64,000 bases of DNA, taken from assembly GCA_041936745.1 (NCBI GenBank), contig JBHGWS010000001.1, positions 1 through 64,000 on the forward strand, in the 5' to 3' direction. The notes beneath the pieces were generated by a model. That model saw nothing but the letters and a program-made list of their open reading frames with translations. It was not told the origin of the DNA and ran no database searches. Position 1 is the stretch's first letter. Every line of letters begins with the position of its first letter. The position numbers were made by a program, and so were the translations under genes. Of this stretch, positions 27,339 to 35,961 are shown in pieces. The DNA is from Darwinibacter acetoxidans_A (GTDB taxonomy: Bacteria; Bacillota; Limnochordia; Darwinibacteriales; Darwinibacteriaceae).

Positions 27339-28340
27339 ATGCAAGTATTATTTGCCGGCTTACCATTATTGATTATAATTGTAGTGCTGATCTTGTTTTT
27401 CAGTTTCGTACCTGTGGGCTTATGGATTTCTGCAATTGCTGCAGGCGTTGATGTGGGTTTAATCACCTTAGTAGGAATGCGGCTGCGCCGAGTTGCACCG
27501 GCCAGGATTATCCTCCCCTTTATTAAAGCCCGTAAAGGCGGGGTGGAAACAACTATCGACAAGCTGGAAGCACACTACTTGGCGGGAGGTAATGTAGATA
27601 ACGTGGTGGATGCCTTAATTGCCGCTCACCGGGCTGATATCACCCTGACCTTTGAGCGGGCCGCGGCCATTGATCTTGCGGGCCGGAATGTTTTAGAAGC
27701 AGTCCAAATGAGTGTTAACCCCAAGGTTATCGAGACGCCTTTAATTTCCGCTGTCGCTAAAGATGGAATTGAGTTAAAAGCGAAAGCCAGGGTGACGGTG
27801 CGGGCAAACATTGACCGCTTAGTAGGCGGTGCCGGTGAGGCAACCATTATTGCCCGTGTCGGTGAAGGTATTGTAACCACAGTCGGTTCCAGCAGCAGCC
27901 ATGCGGAGGTTTTGGAAAATCCCGATAAGATTTCCCGGGTGGTCCTTAACAAAGGCCTTGATTCGGGTACCGCTTTTGAAATTTTGTCCATCGATATCGC
28001 CGACGTTGACGTAGGTAGGAATATCGGCGCCCGCCTCCAGATGGATCAGGCGGAAGCCGATAAAAACATCGCCCAGGCGAAAGCGGCCGAAAGGCGCTTT
28101 GCCGCTCACGCCAGGGAACAAGAAATGAAAGCATCCGTGCAGGAGATGCGGGCGCAGGTTGTCCAAGCAGAGGCAGAAGTACCGAAAGCGCTGGCGGAAG
28201 CCCTGCGGGAAGGAAATCTGGGTGTGATGGACTATTACAGCATGCGCAATATCATGGCGGATACGGATATGCGGGAAAGCATCGGCCGGGAAACAGAAGG
28301 CGTAGATGACACTCCCGGCGGCGAAGAGCCGGTCAAGTAG
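27339..28340 (+). CDS. floA: Flotillin-like protein FloA
   Basis: FloA organises membrane microdomains. The 333-residue product has a hydrophobic N-terminal membrane hairpin (residues about 1-45), then an SPFH-like domain ([34 protein letters not shown]) and a long Ala/Glu-rich helical stretch ([20 protein letters not shown]). Family proteins of this exact type (YqfA) are usually 330 residues. The ATG at 27339 follows GGAGGG. Placement after the NfeD gene matches the yqeZ-yqfA pair of Bacillus. Confidence 0.95.
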   Translation: MQVLFAGLPLLIIIVVLILFFSFVPVGLWISAIAAGVDVGLITLVGMRLRRVAPARIILPFIKARKGGVETTIDKLEAHYLAGGNVDNVVDALIAAHRADITLTFERAAAIDLAGRNVLEAVQMSVNPKVIETPLISAVAKDGIELKAKARVTVRANIDRLVGGAGEATIIARVGEGIVTTVGSSSSHAEVLENPDKISRVVLNKGLDSGTAFEILSIDIADVDVGRNIGARLQMDQAEADKNIAQAKAAERRFAAHAREQEMKASVQEMRAQVVQAEAEVPKALAEALREGNLGVMDYYSMRNIMADTDMRESIGRETEGVDDTPGGEEPVK

Positions 28341-28350
28341 GTGAGTGAAA

Positions 28351-28710
28351 ATGCGCAGCGTTTTTGCCTTGATGATCAATATCCTGGTGGTTTTGCTCAT
28401 CGGCGGGCTCAATGTCCTTATGCGGTATTTGACGCAGAAACAAAGAGGGCGGCCCGTTGTAAGGCAGGAGGCACCGGAATCCATTCAGCTTACGGATCAA
28501 GAACCGGAAGAGTATTTTGAGGATACCGTCCCGGAAGAGGCTCCGGCCACTTTGTTTCAAGCAGAAGACTGGGAACTGCCCGTCAGTGAAAAAACGGCCG
28601 GCGTGAGAAAGCGCAGGCTTAAACCGGGGCCGCAAAAATTAAGGCAGGCAGTAATCATGTCCGAAATTATCAGGGAGCCCAGGGCACAAAGGCCCTGGCC
28701 CAGGCGGTAA
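28351..28710 (+). CDS. Small membrane-anchored protein of unknown function
   Basis: The 119-residue product has one N-terminal membrane span (VFALMINILVVLLIGGLNVL), an acidic proline-containing middle, and a basic tail with MSEIIREPRAQRPWPRR. I do not recognise the family. It sits in the place of yqfB between floA and yqfC, but nothing in the sequence ties it to that gene. The ATG at 28351 follows AGGTGAG at good spacing; a GTG two codons earlier is less likely. It starts 10 nt after floA and ends before a strong hairpin, so it belongs to the nfeD-floA unit and may act with the microdomain proteins. Confidence 0.75.
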   Translation: MRSVFALMINILVVLLIGGLNVLMRYLTQKQRGRPVVRQEAPESIQLTDQEPEEYFEDTVPEEAPATLFQAEDWELPVSEKTAGVRKRRLKPGPQKLRQAVIMSEIIREPRAQRPWPRR

Positions 28711-28727
28711 GTAGTGTTATTGACTTC

Positions 28728-28765
28728 AAGAAGGTTAGGCCTGACAGGGTCTAACCTTCTTTTTT
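28728..28765 (+). terminator. Terminator of the nfeD-floA unit
   Basis: The 11 bp stem AAGAAGGTTAG (28728-28738) pairs with CTAACCTTCTT (28751-28761), loop 12 nt, followed by a T run. Confidence 0.9.
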
Positions 28766-28797
28766 AACGCATAAATTTAGGTGAGAGGGGGAAAACC

Positions 28798-29076
28798 ATG
28801 AAGCCTGTTATCAGACAGACGGTAAAAAAACGGTTTGCCCGGGCTTTAGATCTGCCCGATGCGGTGGTCTTAGATTACGCCACCGTTGAACTCATCGGTG
28901 ATGGCGAAGCCCGCATCCTTAACCATAAAGGATTACTTAAATACACCAACAAGTGCGTTAAAGCCCGCTCTTTGCAGGGGGTAATCAATGTTGAAGGCAG
29001 GGAGCTATTAATCCAGTCCTTTTCCTCCCGGGAAATCCGTATTCAAGGCAGGATCTGCCAGGTGATGCTGCAATGA
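28798..29076 (+). CDS. yqfC: Sporulation protein YqfC
   Basis: YqfC is a small mother-cell sporulation protein of the YabP/YqfC family with an unknown biochemical role. The 92-residue product shows the family pattern: DLPDAVVLDYATVELIGDGE, NHKGLLKYTNKCVKARSLQG and SFSSREIRIQGRI. The ATG at 28798 follows GAGAGGGGG. It overlaps yqfD by 4 nt (ATGA), the usual pair in spore formers. A sporulation sigma-factor promoter is expected between 28766 and 28797 but was not recognised by eye. Confidence 0.92.
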   Translation: MKPVIRQTVKKRFARALDLPDAVVLDYATVELIGDGEARILNHKGLLKYTNKCVKARSLQGVINVEGRELLIQSFSSREIRIQGRICQVMLQ

Positions 29077-30245
29077 GAACAGACTTCTGGTATTGGTTAA
29101 GGGGCTATGTAACTTTTCGGCTGAAAGGGCCCGGCTTAGAAAGGCTTTTGAACAAAATTGCAGCTTTAGGCATAGTGCTTTGGCAAGTGGAGCGCCTGAC
29201 GGAAGATACAGTGATAGCCCGTTTGGAATTGGCGGAATTTCGCCGGCTGCGGCCGCTTCTTTGGGGTACTAAGGTTAGGCTGGCTGTCTTTGACCGCCAC
29301 GGCTTACCTTTTTTCTTAAAAAAAGTAAAGCCTCGGCTTTTTCTCTTAGTGGGGATGTTTTTTTGTCTTTTACTCATTTTCTATTTCGCCGGTTTCATCT
29401 GGTTTATCGAGGTCAGCGGGGGAGAGACCGTCCCCCCCGGGGAGCTGGCGGCACTGGCCAAAGAAGCGGGCCTCTATGTGGGGGCGAGAAAAAGTGGGTT
29501 TTCCCCCCGGCTTTTGGAGACAAAACTTTTGACAAGCTTTGATTCTTTAGTTTGGGCCCAGGTGATTTTAAAAGGAGTTAAAACCGAAATAAGGTTGGCT
29601 GAGCGTACCAAGCCTAAAGAAGATCATACAAGCCAGGGCCACATCTACGCAGATAAACCCGGTTTAATAACGGAGGTTTTAGTTCTAAGGGGTACCGCGG
29701 CAGTACAGGAAGGGGAGACGGTACAGGCGGGAGATCTTTTGATCTCCGGGGAATACTATGATGCGAAAGGGCAAAAGCAGTTCGGCCGGGCAGACGGGAT
29801 TATCCAGGCCCGGACTTGGTACCGCTCTTTTGGTGAGGCGTCCTTTGTTGATTGGGAAGCGATAAAAACGGGTGTGAAGCATACTCAATATTTACTGCGT
29901 TTGGGCCCCTTTCTGCTGCCGGTTGGCAGAAGCCGCTCTTTGACAAATCATCTTAAAAAGGAAAAAGAATGGTGCCTGCCTTTGGGAAAAGCGCTGTTTC
30001 CTTTAGCGTGGATTAAAGTAGATTACGAGGAAGTGCAGTACGTAAAAAGGCCCCTATCAGAAGAAAAGGCCCGTCAGAGCGCCTTGGAGGCCGCCAGGCG
30101 CCGCCTGCGGGAAGCGGGCATCGATCCGAGCCGAATCCTCCAGGAACGCTTGGAAGAACAGGCGATTCCTGATGGGGACGGGCTGAGGATTTCCCTCTTT
30201 GTCGAGGTGAAAGAAGAAATTGGCGAGTTTGCGGCAAACGAATGA
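29073..30245 (+). CDS. yqfD: Sporulation protein YqfD
   Basis: YqfD is a membrane protein made in the mother cell during sporulation. The 390-residue product has a cytoplasmic N-terminus (LRGYVTFRLKGPGLERLLNK), one membrane span at about residues 90-110, and a large outer domain with IYADKPGLITEVLVLRGTA, a family landmark. Its ATG overlaps the yqfC stop. Length and neighbours match family members. Its molecular role is not established. Confidence 0.93.
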   Translation: MRTDFWYWLRGYVTFRLKGPGLERLLNKIAALGIVLWQVERLTEDTVIARLELAEFRRLRPLLWGTKVRLAVFDRHGLPFFLKKVKPRLFLLVGMFFCLLLIFYFAGFIWFIEVSGGETVPPGELAALAKEAGLYVGARKSGFSPRLLETKLLTSFDSLVWAQVILKGVKTEIRLAERTKPKEDHTSQGHIYADKPGLITEVLVLRGTAAVQEGETVQAGDLLISGEYYDAKGQKQFGRADGIIQARTWYRSFGEASFVDWEAIKTGVKHTQYLLRLGPFLLPVGRSRSLTNHLKKEKEWCLPLGKALFPLAWIKVDYEEVQYVKRPLSEEKARQSALEAARRRLREAGIDPSRILQERLEEQAIPDGDGLRISLFVEVKEEIGEFAANE

Positions 30246-30250
30246 TTTAT

Positions 30251-30279
30251 TTGCATCTCACCCCCGTTTTGCTTATAAT
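30251..30279 (+). promoter_or_regulatory. Sigma-A promoter of the phoH-pgpH-ybeY-era operon
   Basis: TTGCAT (30251-30256), a 17 nt spacer and a perfect TATAAT (30274-30279) lie between yqfD and phoH. Confidence 0.85.
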
Positions 30280-30314
30280 AAGTGCATAAGACAAAACAGG
30301 GGGACTGTTAAAGT

Positions 30315-31265
30315 TTGAGTCAAATATTACACCTTCGGGATAATGAACAGGCGCAAATTGTCAGCGGTAAGAGGGATGAGAATTTGCGGCTTGTGGAATC
30401 AGCTTTAAATGTGAGGATTGTACCTCGTGGCTTGGAGCTTTTAATTACCGGTGCCGATGATGCGGTAGCTAAAGCAGCGCAGGTTCTAAAGAACATCGCT
30501 TCTTTAGGGCCCCATCTGACCAGCCACGATGTTTATTATGCGATAAAGCTGAGTGAAAACGGCGATTTCACTGCTCTGCACGAGCTGAGCTCGGGGGTCG
30601 TGGTCAGTACTCACAGGGGACGCCAAATCAGGCCCAAAACAGCGGGCCAGCGCCTGTATATCGAGGCAATGCAGCAGAGCGATATTGTCTTTGCCATTGG
30701 GCCTGCGGGCACCGGTAAGACGTATTTGGCCATGGCTATGGCCGTTGCCGCCTTAAAAAGAAAGGAAGTGGAACGGATTATCTTAACTCGCCCGGCGGTA
30801 GAGGCGGGAGAGCATTTGGGTTTTTTACCCGGTGATCTGCAGGATAAAGTCGATCCGTATTTAAGGCCCCTTTATGATGCTTTGTTTGACATCCTGGGCC
30901 AAGAGACTTATCAAAAAAACAGAGAAAAAGGCATAATAGAAGTTGCCCCCCTAGCTTATATGCGGGGTCGGACACTTGATGACAGCTTTATAATTTTGGA
31001 TGAAGCACAAAACTCCACTCCGGAGCAGATGAAAATGTTTTTAACACGCTTGGGGTTTGGTTCGCAGGCTGTTGTTACGGGGGATATTACTCAGGTAGAT
31101 CTGCCCGCGGGCAGGGTTTCGGGGTTGATTAAGATCCGTAAGATCTTAAGAGATGTGGAAGGGATTTACTTTTGCTATTTAGACGAAAGCGATGTAGTGC
31201 GTCATCCGTTAGTGCAGAGGATTATACAAGCATATGATGCCTACGAGGAGAAATCCCGCTACTGA
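30315..31265 (+). CDS. phoH: PhoH-like ATPase
   Basis: PhoH-like proteins are ATPases linked with RNA metabolism and ribosome maturation; they often lie beside ybeY, as here. The 316-residue product has an N-terminal KH-like part (about residues 1-100) and an ATPase with the Walker A GPAGTGKT at residues 129-136 and the Walker B-like SFIILDEAQNSTPEQMKMFL. TRLGFGSQAVVTGDITQVDL is a family hallmark. The start is TTG at 30315, with GGGGGA about 10 nt upstream. It is the first gene of a dense operon running to era. Confidence 0.94.
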   Translation: MSQILHLRDNEQAQIVSGKRDENLRLVESALNVRIVPRGLELLITGADDAVAKAAQVLKNIASLGPHLTSHDVYYAIKLSENGDFTALHELSSGVVVSTHRGRQIRPKTAGQRLYIEAMQQSDIVFAIGPAGTGKTYLAMAMAVAALKRKEVERIILTRPAVEAGEHLGFLPGDLQDKVDPYLRPLYDALFDILGQETYQKNREKGIIEVAPLAYMRGRTLDDSFIILDEAQNSTPEQMKMFLTRLGFGSQAVVTGDITQVDLPAGRVSGLIKIRKILRDVEGIYFCYLDESDVVRHPLVQRIIQAYDAYEEKSRY

Positions 31266-31276
31266 GGGGGAGCAAA

Positions 31277-33469
31277 GTGAAACGCAAAAATGAGAGTTGG
31301 GTCCGGAAATTCCGGGATCTGATAGTGGAAAAAACATCGGTACGGCAGTGGCTTTTAGGTGTTGGCATAATTTTAGCCGTTTTAGCCATACTGCTTTTTA
31401 ATTTTTTTTCCACTAATATCAGTGTGGAAGTAGGCCAAGTCGCAAAAAAAGACCTGGCTGCCCCGCACACGGCCGTCAACGAGAGAAAGACAGCCGCTTT
31501 GAAAGAAGAAGCGGAACGGCAGGTTCTTTTGGAAGTAACGGAAGATCCTGATTACTACGATATAAATGAATCAGTTGTCTTAAAGGTGGAAGAAGACCTG
31601 ATTGGAATTTTCAACCTGCTCCGTTTGAGCACTGCAACAGGTTTGCCTGTTCAAAACGGAGAAGGCGGCGAAACTGAGGGGGACGGCGAGCCAGAAGCCC
31701 CCTTAACTATTTCTGAAGTGGACAGGCGTTTAATCAGGGATTGGAAAATAGAAATTCCCGATTCGATCTTAAAGGCCGTCAGCGAACTCAGCCTCTCCGA
31801 ATTCGATCATTTCGCCCAAACCGTTACCGATCTGGTTTTGAAAACCATGGATGAGCGGATCAGTGAAGATGGGTTGCGCGATGCCAGGGATGAGTTCGAG
31901 ATGAGAGTACGGGAGCAAAAACTTGCCTCCAGCTTAATCCAAGGGGCGACAATTATCGGCCGCCATTTAATTGAACCAAACCTGGTTTTGAATACGGAAA
32001 AAGTCAATAAAGCGAGGCAGGCCGCCGTTGAATCCGTGGAACCTGTTTTAATTATGCAGGGTGAAATCATTGTCCGCCAGGGCGATGTTGTCAGGGCTGA
32101 ACATGTGGAGATTTTAAGCGATGTCGGTTTAATTAAAACGGGGCCCGATTACCCGGTGCTTTTAGGCCTAGTCTTACTTGTCGGTGCATTGACGGGTGTC
32201 TTCGGCACTTTCCTTTACCAAAACCGCCTGGATATTTTACAAAACGAACGCCTTTTAGCTTTAGTCGGTTCGGTGATTTTAGTTATGCTCTTTTTAGGCA
32301 AACTGTTTACCATGATCGGCTGGGCCCAGGCGCCTTTTTTGCACCCTTCCGCTTTAACGGGCCTGCTTCTAACTCTTTTAATCGATTCACACGTGGCGGG
32401 CATGGCAACTTTCGTTTTAGCCGTCCTTTTAGCTGTGATTAACGATTTCAGCTGGTCCATCGGCATCTTGTCCCTGATCAGCGGCCTAACGGCGGTCTTA
32501 AGCGTCTCTAAAGTCAGCCAGCGGGGGGATTTGATGCGGGCAGGCTTTATTGTGGGCGGGGTTAACTTTTTAACCATGGTCACCTTAGGCCTGGTGGCCA
32601 AAGAGAGGGCGTTAATTATTCACAGCTACTTGGGCCTTTTAAGCGGTGTCTTGGCTTCTGTTGTGGCTATAGGCATTCTGCCCTATTTGGAGAGCGTCTT
32701 TAAAATTACATCAAGTATCCGCCTGTTGGAGCTGTCTAATCCCAACCATCCTCTGCTGCGCAGGTTGATGCTGGAAGCGCCCGGTACCTACCACCACAGT
32801 ATCTTAGTGGGGAATTTGGCGGAAGCGGCTGCGGAAGCAGTCGGCGCGGATGGGCTTTTGGCCCGGGTCGGTTCTCATTACCACGATATCGGTAAACTGA
32901 AACGGCCTTACTTTTTCGTTGAAAACCAGGTGGCCGGGGAAAACCCCCATGATAAGATTGCCCCTTCGCTGTCTACTTTGATTATCACTTCGCATGTGAA
33001 AGACGGCTTAGAGCTGGCTCACGATTTTAAGCTGCCTGAACTGGTAACGCAGTTTATTGCCCAGCACCACGGCACTGATTTAGTGCGCTATTTTTACCAT
33101 CGGGCTTCGGAAGCCAACGAAGATGGGTCAGTGGAGGAAAAAGACTTCCGCTACCCCGGGCCCAAACCCCAGACCAAAGAGGTGGCCATTGTTTCGCTTG
33201 CCGATGCCACTGAAGCCGCCGTCCGGTCTTTATCCAAGCCCAACCCGGGTAAAATAGAGGGTTTAGTGCGCAAGATCATCAAGGATCGGCTCAACAGCGG
33301 TGAGCTGGACGAAAGCGATCTTACTTTTCAAGACTTGGATAAGATAGCTGCTGCATTCGTTAAGGTCATCGTGGGCATGTTTCATTCCCGGGTCGAATAT
33401 CCGGAGCAGATCACTAAAGAAGACATTGAAGGGAAGCGGGCGCGCAATGCAGGTGGTAATAAGAAATGA
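31277..33469 (+). CDS. pgpH: 7TM-HD phosphodiesterase PgpH (c-di-AMP type)
   Basis: PgpH-type proteins hydrolyse cyclic di-AMP in Firmicutes. The 730-residue product has a first span at about residues 21-42, an extracytoplasmic 7TMR-HDED domain to about 280, seven membrane spans to about 480, and a cytoplasmic HD domain. The metal site includes HSILVGNLAEAAAEAVGA, HYHDIGKLKRPYFF (His536-Asp537) and FIAQHHGTDLVRYFY. The GTG at 31277 follows GAGGGGGAG. The place between phoH and ybeY matches YqfF of Bacillus. Confidence 0.93.
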   Translation: MKRKNESWVRKFRDLIVEKTSVRQWLLGVGIILAVLAILLFNFFSTNISVEVGQVAKKDLAAPHTAVNERKTAALKEEAERQVLLEVTEDPDYYDINESVVLKVEEDLIGIFNLLRLSTATGLPVQNGEGGETEGDGEPEAPLTISEVDRRLIRDWKIEIPDSILKAVSELSLSEFDHFAQTVTDLVLKTMDERISEDGLRDARDEFEMRVREQKLASSLIQGATIIGRHLIEPNLVLNTEKVNKARQAAVESVEPVLIMQGEIIVRQGDVVRAEHVEILSDVGLIKTGPDYPVLLGLVLLVGALTGVFGTFLYQNRLDILQNERLLALVGSVILVMLFLGKLFTMIGWAQAPFLHPSALTGLLLTLLIDSHVAGMATFVLAVLLAVINDFSWSIGILSLISGLTAVLSVSKVSQRGDLMRAGFIVGGVNFLTMVTLGLVAKERALIIHSYLGLLSGVLASVVAIGILPYLESVFKITSSIRLLELSNPNHPLLRRLMLEAPGTYHHSILVGNLAEAAAEAVGADGLLARVGSHYHDIGKLKRPYFFVENQVAGENPHDKIAPSLSTLIITSHVKDGLELAHDFKLPELVTQFIAQHHGTDLVRYFYHRASEANEDGSVEEKDFRYPGPKPQTKEVAIVSLADATEAAVRSLSKPNPGKIEGLVRKIIKDRLNSGELDESDLTFQDLDKIAAAFVKVIVGMFHSRVEYPEQITKEDIEGKRARNAGGNKK

Positions 33470-33908
33470 GCAGGCCGAATATCCCATGGAGGAATATGAA
33501 GCCCTGCTCACGAAGTCCTTTCAGGTACTGAAGGCCCTAGAAGGCTTAGAGGGCCCCATTGAAGTCAGCATTCTTTTTGTAACTGAAGAGGCAATGCAGA
33601 GCCTCAACCGCAGGTATCGCGGGATCGATGAGCCTACCGATGTTCTTTCTTTCCCCCAGGAAGGGGACGCTGACTTTTTCCCCAACGTCGGCCTGCCCCG
33701 CAATTTGGGGGACATTGTCATTTCCCCCAAGAGAGCTTACGGGCAGGCGGCGGAATTTGGCCACAGCGTCAAGCGGGAAATCACTTATTTAGCCGTACAC
33801 GGCCTACTGCATCTGCTCGGTTACGAACACGATACGCGGGAAAAACAGGCCCGGATGCGCAGCCGGGAAGAGGCGGTATTACGGGACTTGGATTTGGGGA
33901 GAGGTTGA
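33447..33908 (+). CDS. ybeY: Endoribonuclease/rRNA maturation factor YbeY
   Basis: YbeY is a zinc metalloprotein needed for 16S rRNA 3'-end maturation and ribosome quality control. The 153-residue product has NRRYRGIDEPTDVLSFP and the zinc motif HGLLHLLGYEHD, the standard His-triad of the family. The ATG at 33447 lies 23 nt before the end of pgpH; a TTG at 33426 opens the same frame but would give an unusual N-terminus. It is followed at once by the kinase-phosphatase fusion gene. Confidence 0.93.
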   Translation: MQVVIRNEQAEYPMEEYEALLTKSFQVLKALEGLEGPIEVSILFVTEEAMQSLNRRYRGIDEPTDVLSFPQEGDADFFPNVGLPRNLGDIVISPKRAYGQAAEFGHSVKREITYLAVHGLLHLLGYEHDTREKQARMRSREEAVLRDLDLGRG

Positions 33909-33910
33909 GA

Positions 33911-34603
33911 TTGAAAAAGCGGCCTGTTTATGCCAGTTTTAATGATGCCTTACAGGGCGTTATGTATGTGGTGCGCACGCAGCGGAATATGAGAGTGCAT
34001 TTAATGACCGGCCTGCTTGTAGTAATTTTGGCTACAGCTTTAGGCGTCCCCCGCGTTGAGCTGATGATTCTTCTTTTAACTGTGGGCGCTGTGTTTATTG
34101 CGGAAGTAATCAACACGGCCGTGGAGGAAATTGTGAATTTAGTTACCGCTGAATATCATCCTTTGGCGGCGGTGGCGAAAAACGTAGCGGCGGGGGCAGT
34201 CCTCATAGCCGCACTTATTGCTGTCTGTATCGGTTACTTGGTCTTTATTGATTATTTCTTAAAATTTGATTCCTCAATTTTCCGCCGGGCCATCCCTGTG
34301 CGCTACTTGATTATCATGACGATCATTACAGTTATCTTTGTAATTGTGAGCTTAAAGGCCCGCACGGGCAGGGGCGAACTGCTGCGGGGCGGGATGCCTT
34401 CGGGCCATACTGCAGTAGCCTTTGTGTTGGCTGCGGCCATCTGGCAGACAAGCCGGGGCTGGCCTGTGGTGGCCGGGTTTGTCTTAGCGGGTTTGGTCGC
34501 CCAAAGCAGGGTGGAAGGGAAAATACATAATTGGTGGGAAGTAGCCGCGGGGGCCTTAATCGGCGGCCTAATCACCTTTATTTTATTCCAGTTGAAAGCT
34601 TAG
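33911..34603 (+). CDS. dgkA: Undecaprenol/diacylglycerol kinase fused to PAP2 phosphatase
   Basis: The 230-residue membrane protein joins two enzymes. Residues 1 to about 115 are the DgkA-type kinase, with ASFNDALQGVMYVVRTQRNM and the active-site helix EVINTAVEEIVNLV; in Gram-positives this class phosphorylates undecaprenol. Residues about 130-230 are a PAP2 acid phosphatase with KARTGRGE, GGMPSGHTAVAF and SRVEGKIHNWWE, the three PAP2 motifs (the last Asp replaced by Glu). The fusion could interconvert lipid-carrier forms, but the directions are not shown by sequence. TTG at 33911 fits GGGGAG; TTG at 33905 is an alternative. Confidence 0.88.
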   Translation: MKKRPVYASFNDALQGVMYVVRTQRNMRVHLMTGLLVVILATALGVPRVELMILLLTVGAVFIAEVINTAVEEIVNLVTAEYHPLAAVAKNVAAGAVLIAALIAVCIGYLVFIDYFLKFDSSIFRRAIPVRYLIIMTIITVIFVIVSLKARTGRGELLRGGMPSGHTAVAFVLAAAIWQTSRGWPVVAGFVLAGLVAQSRVEGKIHNWWEVAAGALIGGLITFILFQLKA

Positions 34604-34614
34604 GAGGGTTGGGT

Positions 34615-35025
34615 ATGAGTGGGCGGGAATTATTAGAAGAAGCCATAAAAGCCAGAGAGCGCGCTTATGTCCCTTATTCTGATTTTAAAGTGGGAGCCGC
34701 GGTGCTGACAAAAGGGGGCAAGGTTTTTACCGGCTGCAATATTGAAAATGCCGCCTTCGGCCCGACTATTTGTGCTGAAAGGACTGCCATCTTCAAAGCC
34801 GTCTCCGAAGGTTACCGAGAGTTCCGGGCTTTAGCTGTGGTTACGGCTACCCCTAACCCGGCCAGCCCCTGCGGAGTCTGCCGGCAGGTTATCGCTGAAT
34901 TTTTTCAGGCCGACACCCCAATTTACTTAGGGAACTTACAAGGGGATCTTGTGAAAAGCAATATTGAAAAACTGCTGCCGGGGGCCTTTGGCGCTCGTGA
35001 TTTGGCACAAAAAGGTGAGGTTTAA
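34615..35025 (+). CDS. cdd: Cytidine deaminase
   Basis: Cdd deaminates cytidine and deoxycytidine to uridines for pyrimidine salvage. The 136-residue product has AYVPYSDFKVGAAVLTKGG, GCNIENAAFGPTICAERTAI (CAE, zinc and catalytic Glu) and SPCGVCRQV (the other zinc cysteines), the complete active site of the tetrameric form. The ATG at 34615 follows TAGGAGGG, which includes the previous stop. The order dgkA-cdd-era is conserved in Firmicutes. Confidence 0.95.
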   Translation: MSGRELLEEAIKARERAYVPYSDFKVGAAVLTKGGKVFTGCNIENAAFGPTICAERTAIFKAVSEGYREFRALAVVTATPNPASPCGVCRQVIAEFFQADTPIYLGNLQGDLVKSNIEKLLPGAFGARDLAQKGEV

Positions 35026-35026
35026 G

Positions 35027-35911
35027 ATGGGCTTTAAATCGGGGTTTGTGGCAGTCGTAGGGCGGCCTAACGTAGGGAAATCAACGCTTTTAAATGCCCT
35101 GATCGGTGAAAAAGTGGTGATTGTCTCCGATAAACCGCAGACGACACGCAATACCGTCAGATGTGTTTTGACAACTGACTCGGCGCAGATCGTCTTTTTA
35201 GATACACCGGGCCTGCACAAGCCCCTGCACAGATTGGGCGAATACATGGTGCAGAGCACTTTTAGGGCTCTATCCGAGGTGGATCTTGTCTTGTGGCTCG
35301 TGGAAATGGGCAATTGGACCAGGACAGATGAACATATCGTAGCTGAATTAGCCCATGTGGAAGTGCCTATTATTTTGGTTTTGAGCAAAGCCGATCTGGT
35401 GGCTTCCGAGGAGCACGAGGCTTTCCGGGAGTTCGTGGAAGAAAAACGGGAGTTTGCCGCGGCAGTAGCTGTTTCCGCCCGGGAAGGGACTAATTTAGCG
35501 CTCTTAACCGAGATGATCGTGGCCGGGCTGGAAGAAGGGCCCCAGTATTATCCCGCAGATTGGCTCACAGATCACCCGGAGCGTTTTATTATCGCCGAAT
35601 ACATCAGAGAAGAACTCCTGCGGCGCACGGAAGAAGAGATACCTTATTCTTTAGCCGTCGGCGTCGACAAGATCGAGGAGGACCCCGAACAGAGTTTAAT
35701 GCGCATTTGGGCGACAATTTACGTGGAAAGAGAATCGCAAAAGGGTATTGTCATCGGTAAAAAAGGCCAACTTTTAAAAGCAGTGGGCACGGGGGCCCGC
35801 AGGCAGATGGAAAAACTTCTGGGTGTGCAGGTTTACCTCAATTTGTGGGTCAAGGTCAAAAGAGACTGGCGCAACAAACCGGGGGCACTGCGGGAATTTG
35901 GTTACGAGTAA
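35027..35911 (+). CDS. era: GTPase Era
   Basis: Era is an essential GTPase that binds the 3' end of 16S rRNA and helps assemble the small subunit, in keeping with YbeY in the same operon. The 294-residue product has GRPNVGKSTLLNAL (G1), SDKPQTTRNTV (G2), DTPGLHKP (G3) and SKAD (G4). The C-terminal KH domain has ERESQKGIVIGKKGQLLKAV. The ATG at 35027 starts 2 nt after the cdd stop, with GGTGAGG upstream. It ends the operon before sigI. Confidence 0.96.
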   Translation: MGFKSGFVAVVGRPNVGKSTLLNALIGEKVVIVSDKPQTTRNTVRCVLTTDSAQIVFLDTPGLHKPLHRLGEYMVQSTFRALSEVDLVLWLVEMGNWTRTDEHIVAELAHVEVPIILVLSKADLVASEEHEAFREFVEEKREFAAAVAVSAREGTNLALLTEMIVAGLEEGPQYYPADWLTDHPERFIIAEYIREELLRRTEEEIPYSLAVGVDKIEEDPEQSLMRIWATIYVERESQKGIVIGKKGQLLKAVGTGARRQMEKLLGVQVYLNLWVKVKRDWRNKPGALREFGYE

Positions 35912-35939
35912 CACCCTCAAATTAAATTTGACCGGCGAA
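35911..35939 (+). promoter_or_regulatory. Possible SigI-type promoter upstream of sigI
   Basis: ACACCC (35911-35916) and CGAA (35936-35939) resemble the -35 (ACCCCC) and -10 (CGAA) elements reported for sigma-I promoters, which often control their own operon. The spacing of 19 nt is longer than I would expect, so this is tentative. Confidence 0.3.
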
Positions 35940-35961
35940 AGCTTTGAAGGGAGGTCCGGTT

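Noticed and set aside
27819..28484. A 221-residue minus-strand frame across floA and the small gene after it
   Set aside because: It lies opposite clearly conserved flotillin sequence and has no ribosome binding site or family motif.
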